NCBI RefSeq assembly: GCF_021502725.1
Contig: NZ_JAKFFS010000001.1
Location: 1,178,001 to 1,242,000, forward strand
DNA length: 64,000 nucleotides
Origin: Dyadobacter sp. CY345
GTDB taxonomy: Bacteria; Bacteroidota; Bacteroidia; Cytophagales; Spirosomataceae
Direction: 5' to 3'
Shown here: piece after piece, positions 28,397 through 37,140 of the stretch
How positions within the stretch are numbered: position 1 is the stretch's first letter
Layout of the letters: each line of letters starts with the position of its first letter
The notes under the pieces: generated by a model
What the model saw: the letters and a program-made list of their open reading frames with translations, nothing else
Told to the model about the DNA's origin: nothing
Databases searched by the model: none
Made by a program: the position numbers and the translations under genes

Positions 28397-30613
28397 ATGT
28401 TCAGTTTGAAATTTTTCTTGAGAATGGCCCTTTATGCCATGACAATACTGACTTTTATGGACTCGACGGATTGTTATGCGCAGAATGCCAAAACAGATTC
28501 GCTGTCAATACTTCTTAAAAGCCATCCTCAGCAAGACGACCGGCGCGCTGAGCTGCTGTTAAACCTGGCAAATGAGAGCATGAAGCTGACTCCTGAACAA
28601 GCGCTTAAATATCCGGATGAGGTTCTTTCTTTTCAGCATAGTATCAAAGACAAAAAGAATGTATCCGCTGCGCACAGAAATAGGGCTGCTATTATGATGT
28701 ACCTTTCGAGACATTCTGAAGCTTTAGAATCATACAGTCAGGGTTTGGCTGTTGATAAAGCAATCAATCACGAGGTGGGTATTGCTGCGGGATTAGCTAA
28801 CATTGGGTTGGTTTATATGACCCAGGCAAAGTTTGCGGAAGCTTTAAAATACTTTTTGCCGGCTTTAAAAATGCAGGAAAAGCTAAAAAATGAGATCAAT
28901 GTCGGTATTATGCTGGTGAATACCGGAATTGTGTATACCGAAATGGGAAACTATGATCAGGCAATGAAGAATTACGAAAAGGCCTTGCCTATTTTTAGGA
29001 AATACAAGCATAACGGGGGGCAGTCGCATGTGTTGGGCAACATTGCTATCCTGCATAAAAAAAACAAAAATCTTTATGAGGCTGTAAAATACAGTAAACT
29101 AGCATTGCAAATTGCAGATTCAGTGAGCGATTTGCGGACAAGTGCACGTGAAAATGGTAATCTATCTGGTTATTATAGCGAATTGCGCCAACCTGATCTT
29201 GCCTTGAATTACGGCTCGAAGGCTATTGTTCTAAATGAAAAAATCAATAATAAAAAGAGCCTAGGATTTAACTTTCAAAATTTTTCTGACGCCTATTTTC
29301 AGAAGCATGACTATTTAAAAGCAAAATTCTATGCACTCAATGCGTTAAAAATTGCCCGGGAAGTGGATGTTTTAGATCTTCAAAGAGATGCCAGCCTGGG
29401 TTTAAGTGAAGTTTACACCGCCCTAAATATGCCGGATAGTGCATTTAGTTATTATAAAAAGTATAAGGAGTTTGGGGACAGTATCAGTAATGACCAAAAG
29501 AAAAATGAAATCACCCGAATGGGTTTGAAATATGAGTTCGATAAAACAGAAGCTGTTTATAGGGAAAAACAAATTTTGGCAGAGGGTCAGTTAAAGCAAC
29601 AGCAATTGCAACTGGCTCTGAACCGTGCTGAATTGCAAAGAGGTTTGCAGCAGAGAGATTTACAGAAAGCACTTTTGGACAATGAGAAACTAAGCAGCGG
29701 AGAAAAACAAAAACAATTGCTTATCTCAAAAAATAACGAAAAGCTGCAGGCCAGTAAACTAAATGCACTGTCACAGGAGCAAAAACTAAGCAAGCTAGAG
29801 ATCCGGCAGCTTTGGTTATATGGCATTCTGGCAATTGTCAGTCTGGCGTCTTTATTGATCTATATATTAAACCTTAACAGAATAAGAAGATTGAAATTTA
29901 CGAACATTCTGGAACGTCAGCAAGCCGAGCAAAATACACTCAAATTAGAACATCAGTATCAGCTGTCGGAAAGTGAACTGAGCGCCATTCGTTCTCAGAT
30001 GAATCCTCATTTTATTTTCAATGTACTCAACTCTATTGAATCCTATATCATGGACAGCGATAAAAGGACGGCTTCAAGACTGATACAAAAATTTGCTTCC
30101 TTGAGCAGGCTGATTCTGGAAAATTCTACCAGAAGTCTGGTTGCGGCGGATAAAGAATGGAAAGCACTGCAATTGTATACGGAATTGGAAGCGATGCGCT
30201 ATGATAGTTCTTTTACATACAGTTTCGATCATGCCGACATCTCACTAAATACGATACTCCTGCCGCCGATGCTGATACAACCTTTAATAGAAAACGCCAT
30301 CTTACATGGGATTGTTAGCTCAGCTGTAACGGATGCCCATATTGCAGTTAACATGCGACGATCCGATCAAACGATAGTAATTACAGTCCATGATAATGGT
30401 ATTGGCTTGAATGCGAAAATAAGCAAAACTGTAATAAATGCCATAAAAGAAAAATCTATTGGATTGAAATCCATCAGAGAACGAATTAGGCTGATTAATT
30501 TACAATATCATGGTTCCGCAAGCTTCACAGTTGAAGAAGGCCCTGATCACAAAGGAACACTTGCCGTAATCTCCCTGCCGCTGCTCGGTGTAGATTCCAT
30601 TGAAATTTACTAA
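28397..30613 (+). CDS. LytS-type sensor histidine kinase with TPR sensor region
   Basis: 738 residues. The signal peptide ends near DCYAQ. Tetratricopeptide repeats span residues about 45-350 (EALESYSQGLAVDK, AEALKYFLPALKMQ, DQAMKNYEKALPIF), then a Gln/Leu-rich coiled coil (about 370-470) and one membrane helix (LWLYGILAIVSLASLLIYIL). The His_kinase domain (PF06580 type) carries H538 in NPHFIFNVLNSIESY, followed by an ATPase domain with PPMLIQPLIENAILHG and HDNGIGL. It is a periplasm-facing TPR sensor with cytoplasmic kinase. It is divergent from the lipoprotein gene and probably signals to the LytTR regulator at 25904, the only LytTR protein nearby. Confidence 0.9.
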   Translation: MFSLKFFLRMALYAMTILTFMDSTDCYAQNAKTDSLSILLKSHPQQDDRRAELLLNLANESMKLTPEQALKYPDEVLSFQHSIKDKKNVSAAHRNRAAIMMYLSRHSEALESYSQGLAVDKAINHEVGIAAGLANIGLVYMTQAKFAEALKYFLPALKMQEKLKNEINVGIMLVNTGIVYTEMGNYDQAMKNYEKALPIFRKYKHNGGQSHVLGNIAILHKKNKNLYEAVKYSKLALQIADSVSDLRTSARENGNLSGYYSELRQPDLALNYGSKAIVLNEKINNKKSLGFNFQNFSDAYFQKHDYLKAKFYALNALKIAREVDVLDLQRDASLGLSEVYTALNMPDSAFSYYKKYKEFGDSISNDQKKNEITRMGLKYEFDKTEAVYREKQILAEGQLKQQQLQLALNRAELQRGLQQRDLQKALLDNEKLSSGEKQKQLLISKNNEKLQASKLNALSQEQKLSKLEIRQLWLYGILAIVSLASLLIYILNLNRIRRLKFTNILERQQAEQNTLKLEHQYQLSESELSAIRSQMNPHFIFNVLNSIESYIMDSDKRTASRLIQKFASLSRLILENSTRSLVAADKEWKALQLYTELEAMRYDSSFTYSFDHADISLNTILLPPMLIQPLIENAILHGIVSSAVTDAHIAVNMRRSDQTIVITVHDNGIGLNAKISKTVINAIKEKSIGLKSIRERIRLINLQYHGSASFTVEEGPDHKGTLAVISLPLLGVDSIEIY

Positions 30614-31608
30614 GTGAAATGTATGCTGGCTCTCGAAATTTTGTTTCAAAACTCTTGTTTAGCTGACAGGTAGTTGTTAGAGAAATCATTTTTCATATCT
30701 GGCAGTACAGAATCTTTTTTAAATTTAGACCATTCATAATTGTAATATCTATATATGTGAAGGTACGTTTTCTCTTGGCCGAACGGTTGGCAATAAATTT
30801 GATTTGGCGTTTTGAGAATGGTCTTTGAAATACTTGAAAGTTGATTTTTTTAAAATAGCTCGTCTTGACGTCAAAATAGCTTATATAGTGGAGAATTCGG
30901 TGCCACTGATCGCCCCAATTCAGAAATTAAGGATAGGTCGTTTCGGTTGGAATTGAACAGTTTAAGTAAATGATGATAATTATTTAGCACACGATGAGTA
31001 ATAGTCTGTTGATGGTCAATCTGCCAAGGAATCATATGGTCAAAGCGTCAGAATTCTCCACTATGGAATCCTTGGAAATGCTGGGAGCGATTTGTTGACA
31101 GCAATAGAAATTGGAATGGCTAAGGTTAGCCTTTCCTTGTTTACCCTGTAAATTTCAAGGACTGTATTAAGTCATTAATTATCACTAAATGATAGGTTAG
31201 GACAATTGGGCTTCCTTCAAAATTTCCCGAAGTTTCTGCGATCAAAAGGCTTTCCGTTTCGTTTTCTTCAAAGCCGACTGGTTTTATTGTCGCCTTGTAT
31301 CAAAGTATAGACCCCGATAGAATCCGGACTTTAAGCCGGGCAATTGAAACTAAATTAACCATGGAGATCTGACATTGCTCGATCACTTCGCCAAAGGTAT
31401 TGAGTTTACAAGACGATTACGATCATGAAAAATTGGATTCGAAGGGTATCATAACACGACAGGCTGATTTTCCTGATTTATCGGATTAAAGAAAAGAAAC
31501 TACGTGGCATATAGCCATGTAGATGCAAGCGTGTCTGAATAGTTTGTTATATCTGTTTTTTGTATCTTGGTAACACAATTGTGATTGTTGATAGATAATA
31601 CTTTTTAA
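30614..31608. other. Intergenic region holding repeat copy B
   Basis: About 1 kb. Apart from the inverted-repeat element at 30885-31064, no gene is seen. Around 31300-31480 the plus strand gives two short protein-like pieces (YQSIDPDRIRTLSRAIE and KGIITRQADFPDLSD) that may be a decayed gene, family unknown. Confidence 0.35.
30885..31064. repeat. ~180-bp inverted-repeat element, copy B (intact ends)
   Basis: 180 bases bounded by perfect 14-base terminal inverted repeats, ATAGTGGAGAATTC (30885-30898) and GAATTCTCCACTAT (31051-31064). It holds no coding frame of note. A diverged copy lies at 9744-9919. I see no clear target-site duplication. The size and ends suit a MITE or the fused ends of a larger IS; the parent element is not in the window. 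Confidence 0.7.
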
Positions 31609-32436
31609 ATGGAAGTAAAAACACACCTATTGCACCCGGCTCTCCACGAATATGTACTTAACATACTAACGGTAGATGTGACGCTGATGGAGGAAAATAG
31701 TGAGGTTGTAACCCCATTTCCCCCTTCGCCATTTCAATCATTGATGTTTTATTGTAACGATCCAGTATCCATGGGCCGTCCTGGGTCAGCAAACTTTGAA
31801 AAGCAGCCACTTATATTGCTTACCGGGCCTCAGCTTTCACGTGTTAATGTCAAAGTCCACAAACGTCTAAGGTCTGTACGCGTTGACTTTCTGCCGGGCG
31901 CCATGTATCGCATCTTGAATGTTCCGATGACCCAATTAGCTGATGGCGGGTTTAATGCACTGGATTTTTTTGATGCCGAGATGCAAAGCGTGAATGAACG
32001 CTTACAAAATCTTTGCAACATCGAGGAAGGTAAAAATATAGTAGAAGAATTCCTTTTAAAAAGGGTAATCGGTCTCAGGAAAATGTTGCCTTTTGATGTG
32101 GCCATGCGTGCGCTTTTAAACACTAATGGTGCTATGTCTATCGAAAAAACAGCATCAATTTCTTGTCTGAGCTTGAAACAATTTGAAAGGACGTGCAAAG
32201 AAAGAATAGGCATGAACCCGAAATTTTATGCCCGCATTTTGAAGTTTTCCAAAGCATACAGACTGCGCGAGGATTTCCCACAACTCAGCTGGTTGCAAAT
32301 AGCCCACGAGGCGGGATACTTCGATCAAATGCACATGATCAGGGATTTCAAGATTTTTGCCGGGGTAAACCCGTCTATCATAGAGCAAGAACTGCTTTCG
32401 ACCCCACTGCGTATGCAAAAGGACATGCGGTATTAA
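31609..32436 (+). CDS. AraC-family transcriptional regulator
   Basis: 275 residues. The N-terminal ligand-binding-like half (PF20240/DUF6597 type: FYCNDPVSMGRPG, LLTGPQLSRVNVKVHKRLRS, VDFLPGAMYRILNVP) lacks membrane segments. The C-terminal double helix-turn-helix spans about residues 170-265 (EKTASISCLSLKQFERTCKE, then LSWLQIAHEAGYFDQMHMIR). The second recognition helix carries DQMHMIRDFKIFAG, the usual AraC signature. It may control the metallopeptidase gene 64 bases downstream on the same strand. It looks intact. Confidence 0.88.
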   Translation: MEVKTHLLHPALHEYVLNILTVDVTLMEENSEVVTPFPPSPFQSLMFYCNDPVSMGRPGSANFEKQPLILLTGPQLSRVNVKVHKRLRSVRVDFLPGAMYRILNVPMTQLADGGFNALDFFDAEMQSVNERLQNLCNIEEGKNIVEEFLLKRVIGLRKMLPFDVAMRALLNTNGAMSIEKTASISCLSLKQFERTCKERIGMNPKFYARILKFSKAYRLREDFPQLSWLQIAHEAGYFDQMHMIRDFKIFAGVNPSIIEQELLSTPLRMQKDMRY

Positions 32437-32500
32437 GATAATGTCGATTTTGTATTAGGCACAGAGTCAACTTGTAAGATAGATTTGTGACAAAAAGATC

Positions 32501-33412
32501 ATGAAGACATCTTATCCGAAATTACTAATCGCATGCTTTCTGCTCATTTGCCATCACTTAAATGCGCAAAGTTATTAAGGCCTGAAACATCTGAAGGGAT
32601 ATCAGACAGATACGTATTATAATAAAGGCGCAGAAGCGAAAGCCCGGCGCATGGCTCAGCAACTCGATGGCGTCCTGACATTCTACGCCAAACAGCTGGA
32701 ATTTACGCCAACAGTAACCCTTCTCATACTCTCTCCGGGAGATTGGAAAAACTTCACCACATTTCCTTTTTACGGTATGCCCCATTATACCGGCAATAAA
32801 ATACTGATTGTGGCTGCCGAGAATAATGATTATTGGAAAAGCATGGTTCCTGCGACTGAAAAAATTCCGGCAGCATATGCAGGGCTCGTTAAAGAAGCTT
32901 ATTCAGATAAAAATGGAGGCTTGACTATGGAGCCCTTCTTTGACTTGCTGGCGATCCACGAATTGGGCCATGCCTATCATAATCAGGGCGGATTGGTGAT
33001 GCAGCGTAAGTGGATGGGTGAGTTATTTCCTAATATATTGCTCCACGCTTACATTGCTGAAAAGGAACCTGAGCTCTTGAATGCCCTGACTACCTTCCCT
33101 AAAATGGTAGTTGCGACCACGGACAGATCCACATTAAAATATACCACGCTTCAAGAACTCGAAACGAATTATAATCAGATAGGCCCAAATTATCCTCAAA
33201 ACTATGGTTGGTACCAATGTCGCTGGCATATTGCCGCCGGAGAAATATATGACGCAGGGAGAACTCAGGGCCTTAAAAATTTATGGAGCACATTAAAGAG
33301 CCAAAGGGAGATTTTAACCGATCCTGAATTGGCGGGATTACTACATGATAAGATTCATAAAAGTGTCGCAGATGTACAGCTGAATTGGGATAAAACGTAT
33401 TCGAAGCCTTAG
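32501..33412 (+). pseudogene. HExxH-type zinc metallopeptidase-like protein, signal peptide cut off by an in-frame TAA
   Basis: A single frame covers 32501-33412 except for TAA at 32576-32578. The first 25 codons encode a clean signal peptide (MKTSYPKLLIACFLLICHHLNAQSY) stretch that ends exactly where the stop occurs; the rest continues GLKHLKGYQTDTYYNKG. The mature part has the zinc motif HELGHAYH within IHELGHAYHNQG, with a later Glu in ETNYNQIGPNY as possible third ligand. An ATG at 32651 could start a 253-residue cytoplasmic form, but it would lack export. Either a recent loss-of-function allele or a sequencing error. I do not know the exact peptidase family. Confidence 0.7.
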
Positions 33413-33445
33413 ATCAATTAAATAACAGACTTGTTTTGTTATCCT

Positions 33446-33470
33446 TACTGCTGATTGACCATCAGCAGTA
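33446..33470 (+). terminator. Hairpin downstream of the peptidase gene
   Basis: A perfect 10-base stem, TACTGCTGAT (33446-33455) and ATCAGCAGTA (33461-33470), with a 5-base loop. There is no T-run after it on either side, so it may be a transcript-end stabiliser rather than a classical terminator. Confidence 0.4.
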
Positions 33471-33861
33471 CATAGAAGTGGGGGACACTTGACATTCCCT
33501 CGAAGCAGGCACTTGCACCGTACAGACTAACTCCTCATTATAATTTCTGATATGAGATATTGCCGGATGGTTTCTTTCTAAGTTGCTTACTAGCCGCAGT
33601 TCATAATTTCAACCGTTCCTGCGTGTTTACACGTACACATAGGTCAGCTAGTTAGCTGCGGCTCGGTCCCAGAATTTATTATAAAGTTGAGTTTTGTAAC
33701 TGCTTCGAAATGTATAAAAATTTGGTCGTTAAAATGAAATATTTAGAGGTTTACCGTTTTGTGGTGTTATGTGTGTCTGTAAGCTTCACGCTACACTTAC
33801 GGTTCAATTAACTGCTCGAAAGACCTGTTAAACTGTACTTTCAGTATCTATTATTTTCCAA

Positions 33862-33906
33862 TTTTCATGATATTTTTTGAACAGTGTTCAAAAAATATCA
33901 TGAAAA
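33862..33906. promoter_or_regulatory. 45-bp palindrome with TetR operator 1
   Basis: Perfect 22-base arms (33862-33883 and 33885-33906) around a single G. The core TTGAACAGTGTTCAA (33877-33891) matches operator 2 and operator 3, so it is most likely a binding site for the TetR protein encoded 53 bases downstream. The outer arms (TTTTCATGATATTT and complement) could also form a strong hairpin in RNA. Confidence 0.65.
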
Positions 33907-33916
33907 AGTTTTTTTA

Positions 33917-33939
33917 TTGAACACTGTTTAATAGATTTG
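33917..33939 (+). promoter_or_regulatory. TetR operator 2 abutting the tetR -7 box
   Basis: TTGAACACTGTTTAA (33917-33931) is immediately followed by TAGATTTG (33932-33939), which fits the Bacteroidetes -7 consensus. Bound repressor here would cover the promoter, predicting autoregulation; the start codon is 20 bases further on. Confidence 0.6.
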
Positions 33940-33958
33940 CATATCGAATAAGATTATT

Positions 33959-34564
33959 ATGTCAATTGCAAAGAGAAAAGAGCAGGAAAAAATAGAAATG
34001 CACAAACGCATACTGGATAGTGCCCGCAAGATTTTTCTTGAAAAGGGCTACGAGCAGACCAGTATTCGCAACATTGCCAGTGCGATCAATTACAGTCCGG
34101 GTTCAATCTATTTTTATTTTAAAGATAAAAGTGAGATTTTTCATGAGCTTCATAAGGAAGGGTTCCTGTTATTTTTAAGCCAGATGAAAGCTTTGGATAG
34201 CATTAACGATCCTTATGAGCGCTATAAAGCGCTGGGTTTAGTGTTTATCCGCTTCGCACAAAAACACACCGACTATTACAATCTGATGTTTCTAGTGAGT
34301 GAGACGGGTAAAGCCGAAGGGGAGGGGTTTCAGATTGCACAGGAAGCGATTGAGCATTTATCAGGTGTTATTCAGCAATGCCAGGACCGGGGAAGATTCC
34401 AGGGACTGCATAATAAGCATTTCACTTTTATGACATTATCTTTGGTACATGGGATTTGCTCACTTTACTGTAAAGACCGGATGTCTGGTTTTTTTGAGAA
34501 ATCGAGTGAAGAGCTGATGCTGCATGGATATGAAACCTTTATCGCATTGATAGAGCAAAAGTAA
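33959..34564 (+). CDS. TetR/AcrR-family repressor of the RND efflux operon
   Basis: 201 residues. The N-terminal helix-turn-helix (ILDSARKIFLEKGYEQTSIRNIASAIN, with its continuation YSPGSIYFYFKDKSEIF, residues about 17-65) is classical TetR. The C-terminal ligand domain (TDYYNLMFLVSE) is of the TetR_C_33-like kind. Three near-identical operators, TT(A/G)AACA(C/G)TGTT(T/C)AA, lie before this gene (two) and before the TolC gene (one). The protein therefore probably represses itself and the pump and releases DNA when a pump substrate binds. The gene ends 133 bases before the efflux operon start; a small inverted repeat AGGATAT/ATATCCT (34625-34641) lies in that gap. Confidence 0.9.
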   Translation: MSIAKRKEQEKIEMHKRILDSARKIFLEKGYEQTSIRNIASAINYSPGSIYFYFKDKSEIFHELHKEGFLLFLSQMKALDSINDPYERYKALGLVFIRFAQKHTDYYNLMFLVSETGKAEGEGFQIAQEAIEHLSGVIQQCQDRGRFQGLHNKHFTFMTLSLVHGICSLYCKDRMSGFFEKSSEELMLHGYETFIALIEQK

Positions 34565-34672
34565 GGTTAGGAGTATTTAAATTTTAGTCAAAAAGAGTAC
34601 GCGTTATTTAAGGCCGGTCGTGACAGGATATTTTATATCCTGAGAGCATTGGCCTAGTCTTTTAATTCTCAA

Positions 34673-34687
34673 TTAAACAGTGTTTAA
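34673..34687 (+). promoter_or_regulatory. TetR operator 3, upstream of the efflux operon
   Basis: TTAAACAGTGTTTAA matches the operators at 33877 and 33917 in 13 to 14 of 15 positions. It ends 10 bases before the proposed GTG start of the TolC gene and overlaps an alternative GTG at 34680, which argues against that earlier start. Confidence 0.6.
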
Positions 34688-34697
34688 AATTATTACA

Positions 34698-36068
34698 GTG
34701 AACAAGTTGCTAGAAAAATCAGGTGCTTGGAAGGCGGCGCTGTCGTTTCCATTGCTGGCCATGCTAGCTCACCCATCTCAGGGTCAGGACAGGCTTCATG
34801 ATTACATCACCGAAGGGCTCAGCTCAAATCAGAGCATCAAACAGCAGAACTTCCTTTTGGAAAGGAACGTGCTGGCCCTGGCCGAAGCCAAAACCATATT
34901 TCTGCCCAGCGTGTCATTTTCTGCTACCTACAACAAGGCAAGCGGCGGACGAACGATCGATTTTCCGACCGGAGATCTGTTAAATGGTGTTTACTCTACG
35001 CTAAACCAGCTGACGAGCACCAACGCATTTCCTAATTTGCAAAACCAGAGTATCCAGCTTTTCCCCGACAATTTTTATGATGCAAAATTTCGGACCACGA
35101 TGCCTTTGATCAATGCGGAACTGGTCTATAACAAGCGTATCAAAGGTCAGCAGGTATATCTGCAAAAAGCGGAAGTGCTGGTGTATAAGCGCGAACTGGT
35201 CAAAGAGATCAAAACTGCTTACTATCAGTATGCCAAGGCAACCAATGCCGTGCAGATTTATGAATCCTCACTAAGCTTGGTACAGGAGGGCAAGCGGATC
35301 AACCAGGTGCTTTTTGATAATGAGAAGGTGAACCGCACCGGGGTGATTCGAAGCGCCAATGAAGTAACCAAGATCAATGCATCGCTGACAGCGTCCAGAA
35401 AAGCGAAAGAGTCAGCGGGCTATTATTTTAATTTTCTGCTTAACCGGCCGCTGACCGATAGCGTCCAGGTTGACTCCATTACCAGTCTGCCCGAATTTAG
35501 TGCGCTGCTGGCTGGCGATGTCGCAGGAAGGGAGGAGCTTGAGAAACTAAGAATTTCACAAGTTATCAATAGCAATCTGACAAGCCTTGCTAAATCCTAT
35601 ATCATCCCAAGAGTTGGGACGTATATAGACCTGGGTTCGCAGGCATTCGAGTGGGAATTCAATAAAAAGAGCCGCTACTATTTCTGGGGCGTCTCGCTGG
35701 ACTGGGACCTTTTTGCCTTTGGGAAGAATAATTATAAGATCAAAAAAGCGGCCGCTGAAGAAAAAAGCATTTCAGTACAGACTGACTACATTGCAAAGCA
35801 GCTGGAAACGGAGCTGAAAGTACGGCAGAACCAGATGCGGAGCGCGGTAGCCCAGTACCAATCTGCGCAGTCGCAGCTTAAAACTGCCCAAACCTACTAC
35901 AACGATGAGCTGAAATTATACCGGGAAGGCGTGGCGATTTACATCGAGCTTCTAGATGCGCAAAACCAGCTGATCAATGCCCGTCTGGATGCCAATATTG
36001 CGCTGTTCGACATCTGGATTACCAAGGCTTCGATCGAGCGGGCCAATGCCAGTTTTACTTTTCAATAA
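34698..36068 (+). CDS. TolC-type outer-membrane efflux protein
   Basis: About 456 residues from GTG 34698; an in-frame GTG at 34680 sits inside operator 3. The signal peptide ends near HPSQGQ. Two outer-membrane-efflux (OEP) repeats with long heptad helices are visible: first half TEGLSSNQSIKQQNFLLERN, second half around KQLETELKVRQNQMRSAVAQ. It forms the trimeric channel-tunnel of an RND efflux system. The stop lies 18 bases before the membrane-fusion protein gene, so the three pump genes form one operon under TetR control. The gene looks intact. Confidence 0.88.
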   Translation: MNKLLEKSGAWKAALSFPLLAMLAHPSQGQDRLHDYITEGLSSNQSIKQQNFLLERNVLALAEAKTIFLPSVSFSATYNKASGGRTIDFPTGDLLNGVYSTLNQLTSTNAFPNLQNQSIQLFPDNFYDAKFRTTMPLINAELVYNKRIKGQQVYLQKAEVLVYKRELVKEIKTAYYQYAKATNAVQIYESSLSLVQEGKRINQVLFDNEKVNRTGVIRSANEVTKINASLTASRKAKESAGYYFNFLLNRPLTDSVQVDSITSLPEFSALLAGDVAGREELEKLRISQVINSNLTSLAKSYIIPRVGTYIDLGSQAFEWEFNKKSRYYFWGVSLDWDLFAFGKNNYKIKKAAAEEKSISVQTDYIAKQLETELKVRQNQMRSAVAQYQSAQSQLKTAQTYYNDELKLYREGVAIYIELLDAQNQLINARLDANIALFDIWITKASIERANASFTFQ

Positions 36069-36086
36069 TTCAAAAAAACATAATAT

Positions 36087-37130
36087 ATGAAAACGATACC
36101 ATTACTGATTTTGGGTGCTGCGGTCTTTCTGGGCTGCAAACAGAAACCCAAAGAAGAAGTTCATTTCAATGACAGGGAAGCTATTCCTGTGAAAGTCTCC
36201 GTGGTCAGCGCCCTTGATGTTTCAGGAAATATCACTGCCACAGGACTTGTAAGCACCGAACACGAAGCCAAGTATGGCTTTAAAATAGGCGGGGTGATCA
36301 GCCGCATTCTGGTCGAAGAAGGACAATCTTTCAAAAAAGGGCAATTGCTGGCCGTTTTAAATGCAACAGAAATTGCAGCGGGGTTGAGCCAGTCGAATCT
36401 GAATGTAGAAAAGGCGCAGCGCGACTATGACCGGGCGGTGAACCTTTACCGCGACAGTGTGTATACCAAAGAACAGTTACAGAATACCAAAACGCTGCTC
36501 GACATCGCCAAAAAAGGGGGTGAAACCGTTTCCTTCAACGAGCAGTATTCCAGGATTTACGCTGCCTCCGATGGTTTTGTAGCCCAGCGGGTGGCCTCCG
36601 AAGGAGAGGTGATCGCGCCGGGAAGCCCTGTGCTGGTTATCAATGAGACCAAACAGGATGAAAGCTTTCTTCTCAGGGTAGGGCTTACCGATAAGGAGTG
36701 GGCCGCTGTTGCTGCCGGACAAAAGGCAACGGTTATTCTGGACGGATATCCGGACAGACCGATTGATGCCTACGTACTGCGCAAGTCTCAAACCGCTGAT
36801 GCGGCCGCAGCCTCTTTTCAGGTGGAATTAAAATTGAAATTAACTGACATTACACCTGCTGTGGGCATGTTTGGGAAGGCACAAATCGCTACTGGAAAAG
36901 CGCAGCACGTGATGAGCATTCCCTATGATGCGTTGGTGGAAGCGGACGGGCATACGGCTTATGCATTCATTTTAAACGGCCCTGGAAAAGTAAAGAAGGT
37001 ACCAATTGATATTGCCAGTTTCGACAATAAAACAGTGTATCTGAAAAAGGGGGTGAAACCGACCGATCAGGTGGTCATTTCCAATAGCGCCTACTTGAAC
37101 GAAGAATCTACAATTAAAGTAATACAGTAA
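36087..37130 (+). CDS. RND efflux periplasmic adaptor (membrane fusion protein), lipoprotein
   Basis: 347 residues. A lipobox (AVFLGC, Cys17) anchors it to the inner membrane. Biotinyl-lipoyl-like halves flank an alpha-hairpin (FKIGGVISRILVEEGQSFKK before, YAASDGFVAQRVASEGEVIA after), followed by a beta-barrel and membrane-proximal domain (residues about 180-345). It bridges the RND pump and TolC. It is followed after 10 bases by the pump gene. Family HlyD/AcrA; complete. Confidence 0.9.
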   Translation: MKTIPLLILGAAVFLGCKQKPKEEVHFNDREAIPVKVSVVSALDVSGNITATGLVSTEHEAKYGFKIGGVISRILVEEGQSFKKGQLLAVLNATEIAAGLSQSNLNVEKAQRDYDRAVNLYRDSVYTKEQLQNTKTLLDIAKKGGETVSFNEQYSRIYAASDGFVAQRVASEGEVIAPGSPVLVINETKQDESFLLRVGLTDKEWAAVAAGQKATVILDGYPDRPIDAYVLRKSQTADAAAASFQVELKLKLTDITPAVGMFGKAQIATGKAQHVMSIPYDALVEADGHTAYAFILNGPGKVKKVPIDIASFDNKTVYLKKGVKPTDQVVISNSAYLNEESTIKVIQ

Positions 37131-37140
37131 TCTCAAAGCA

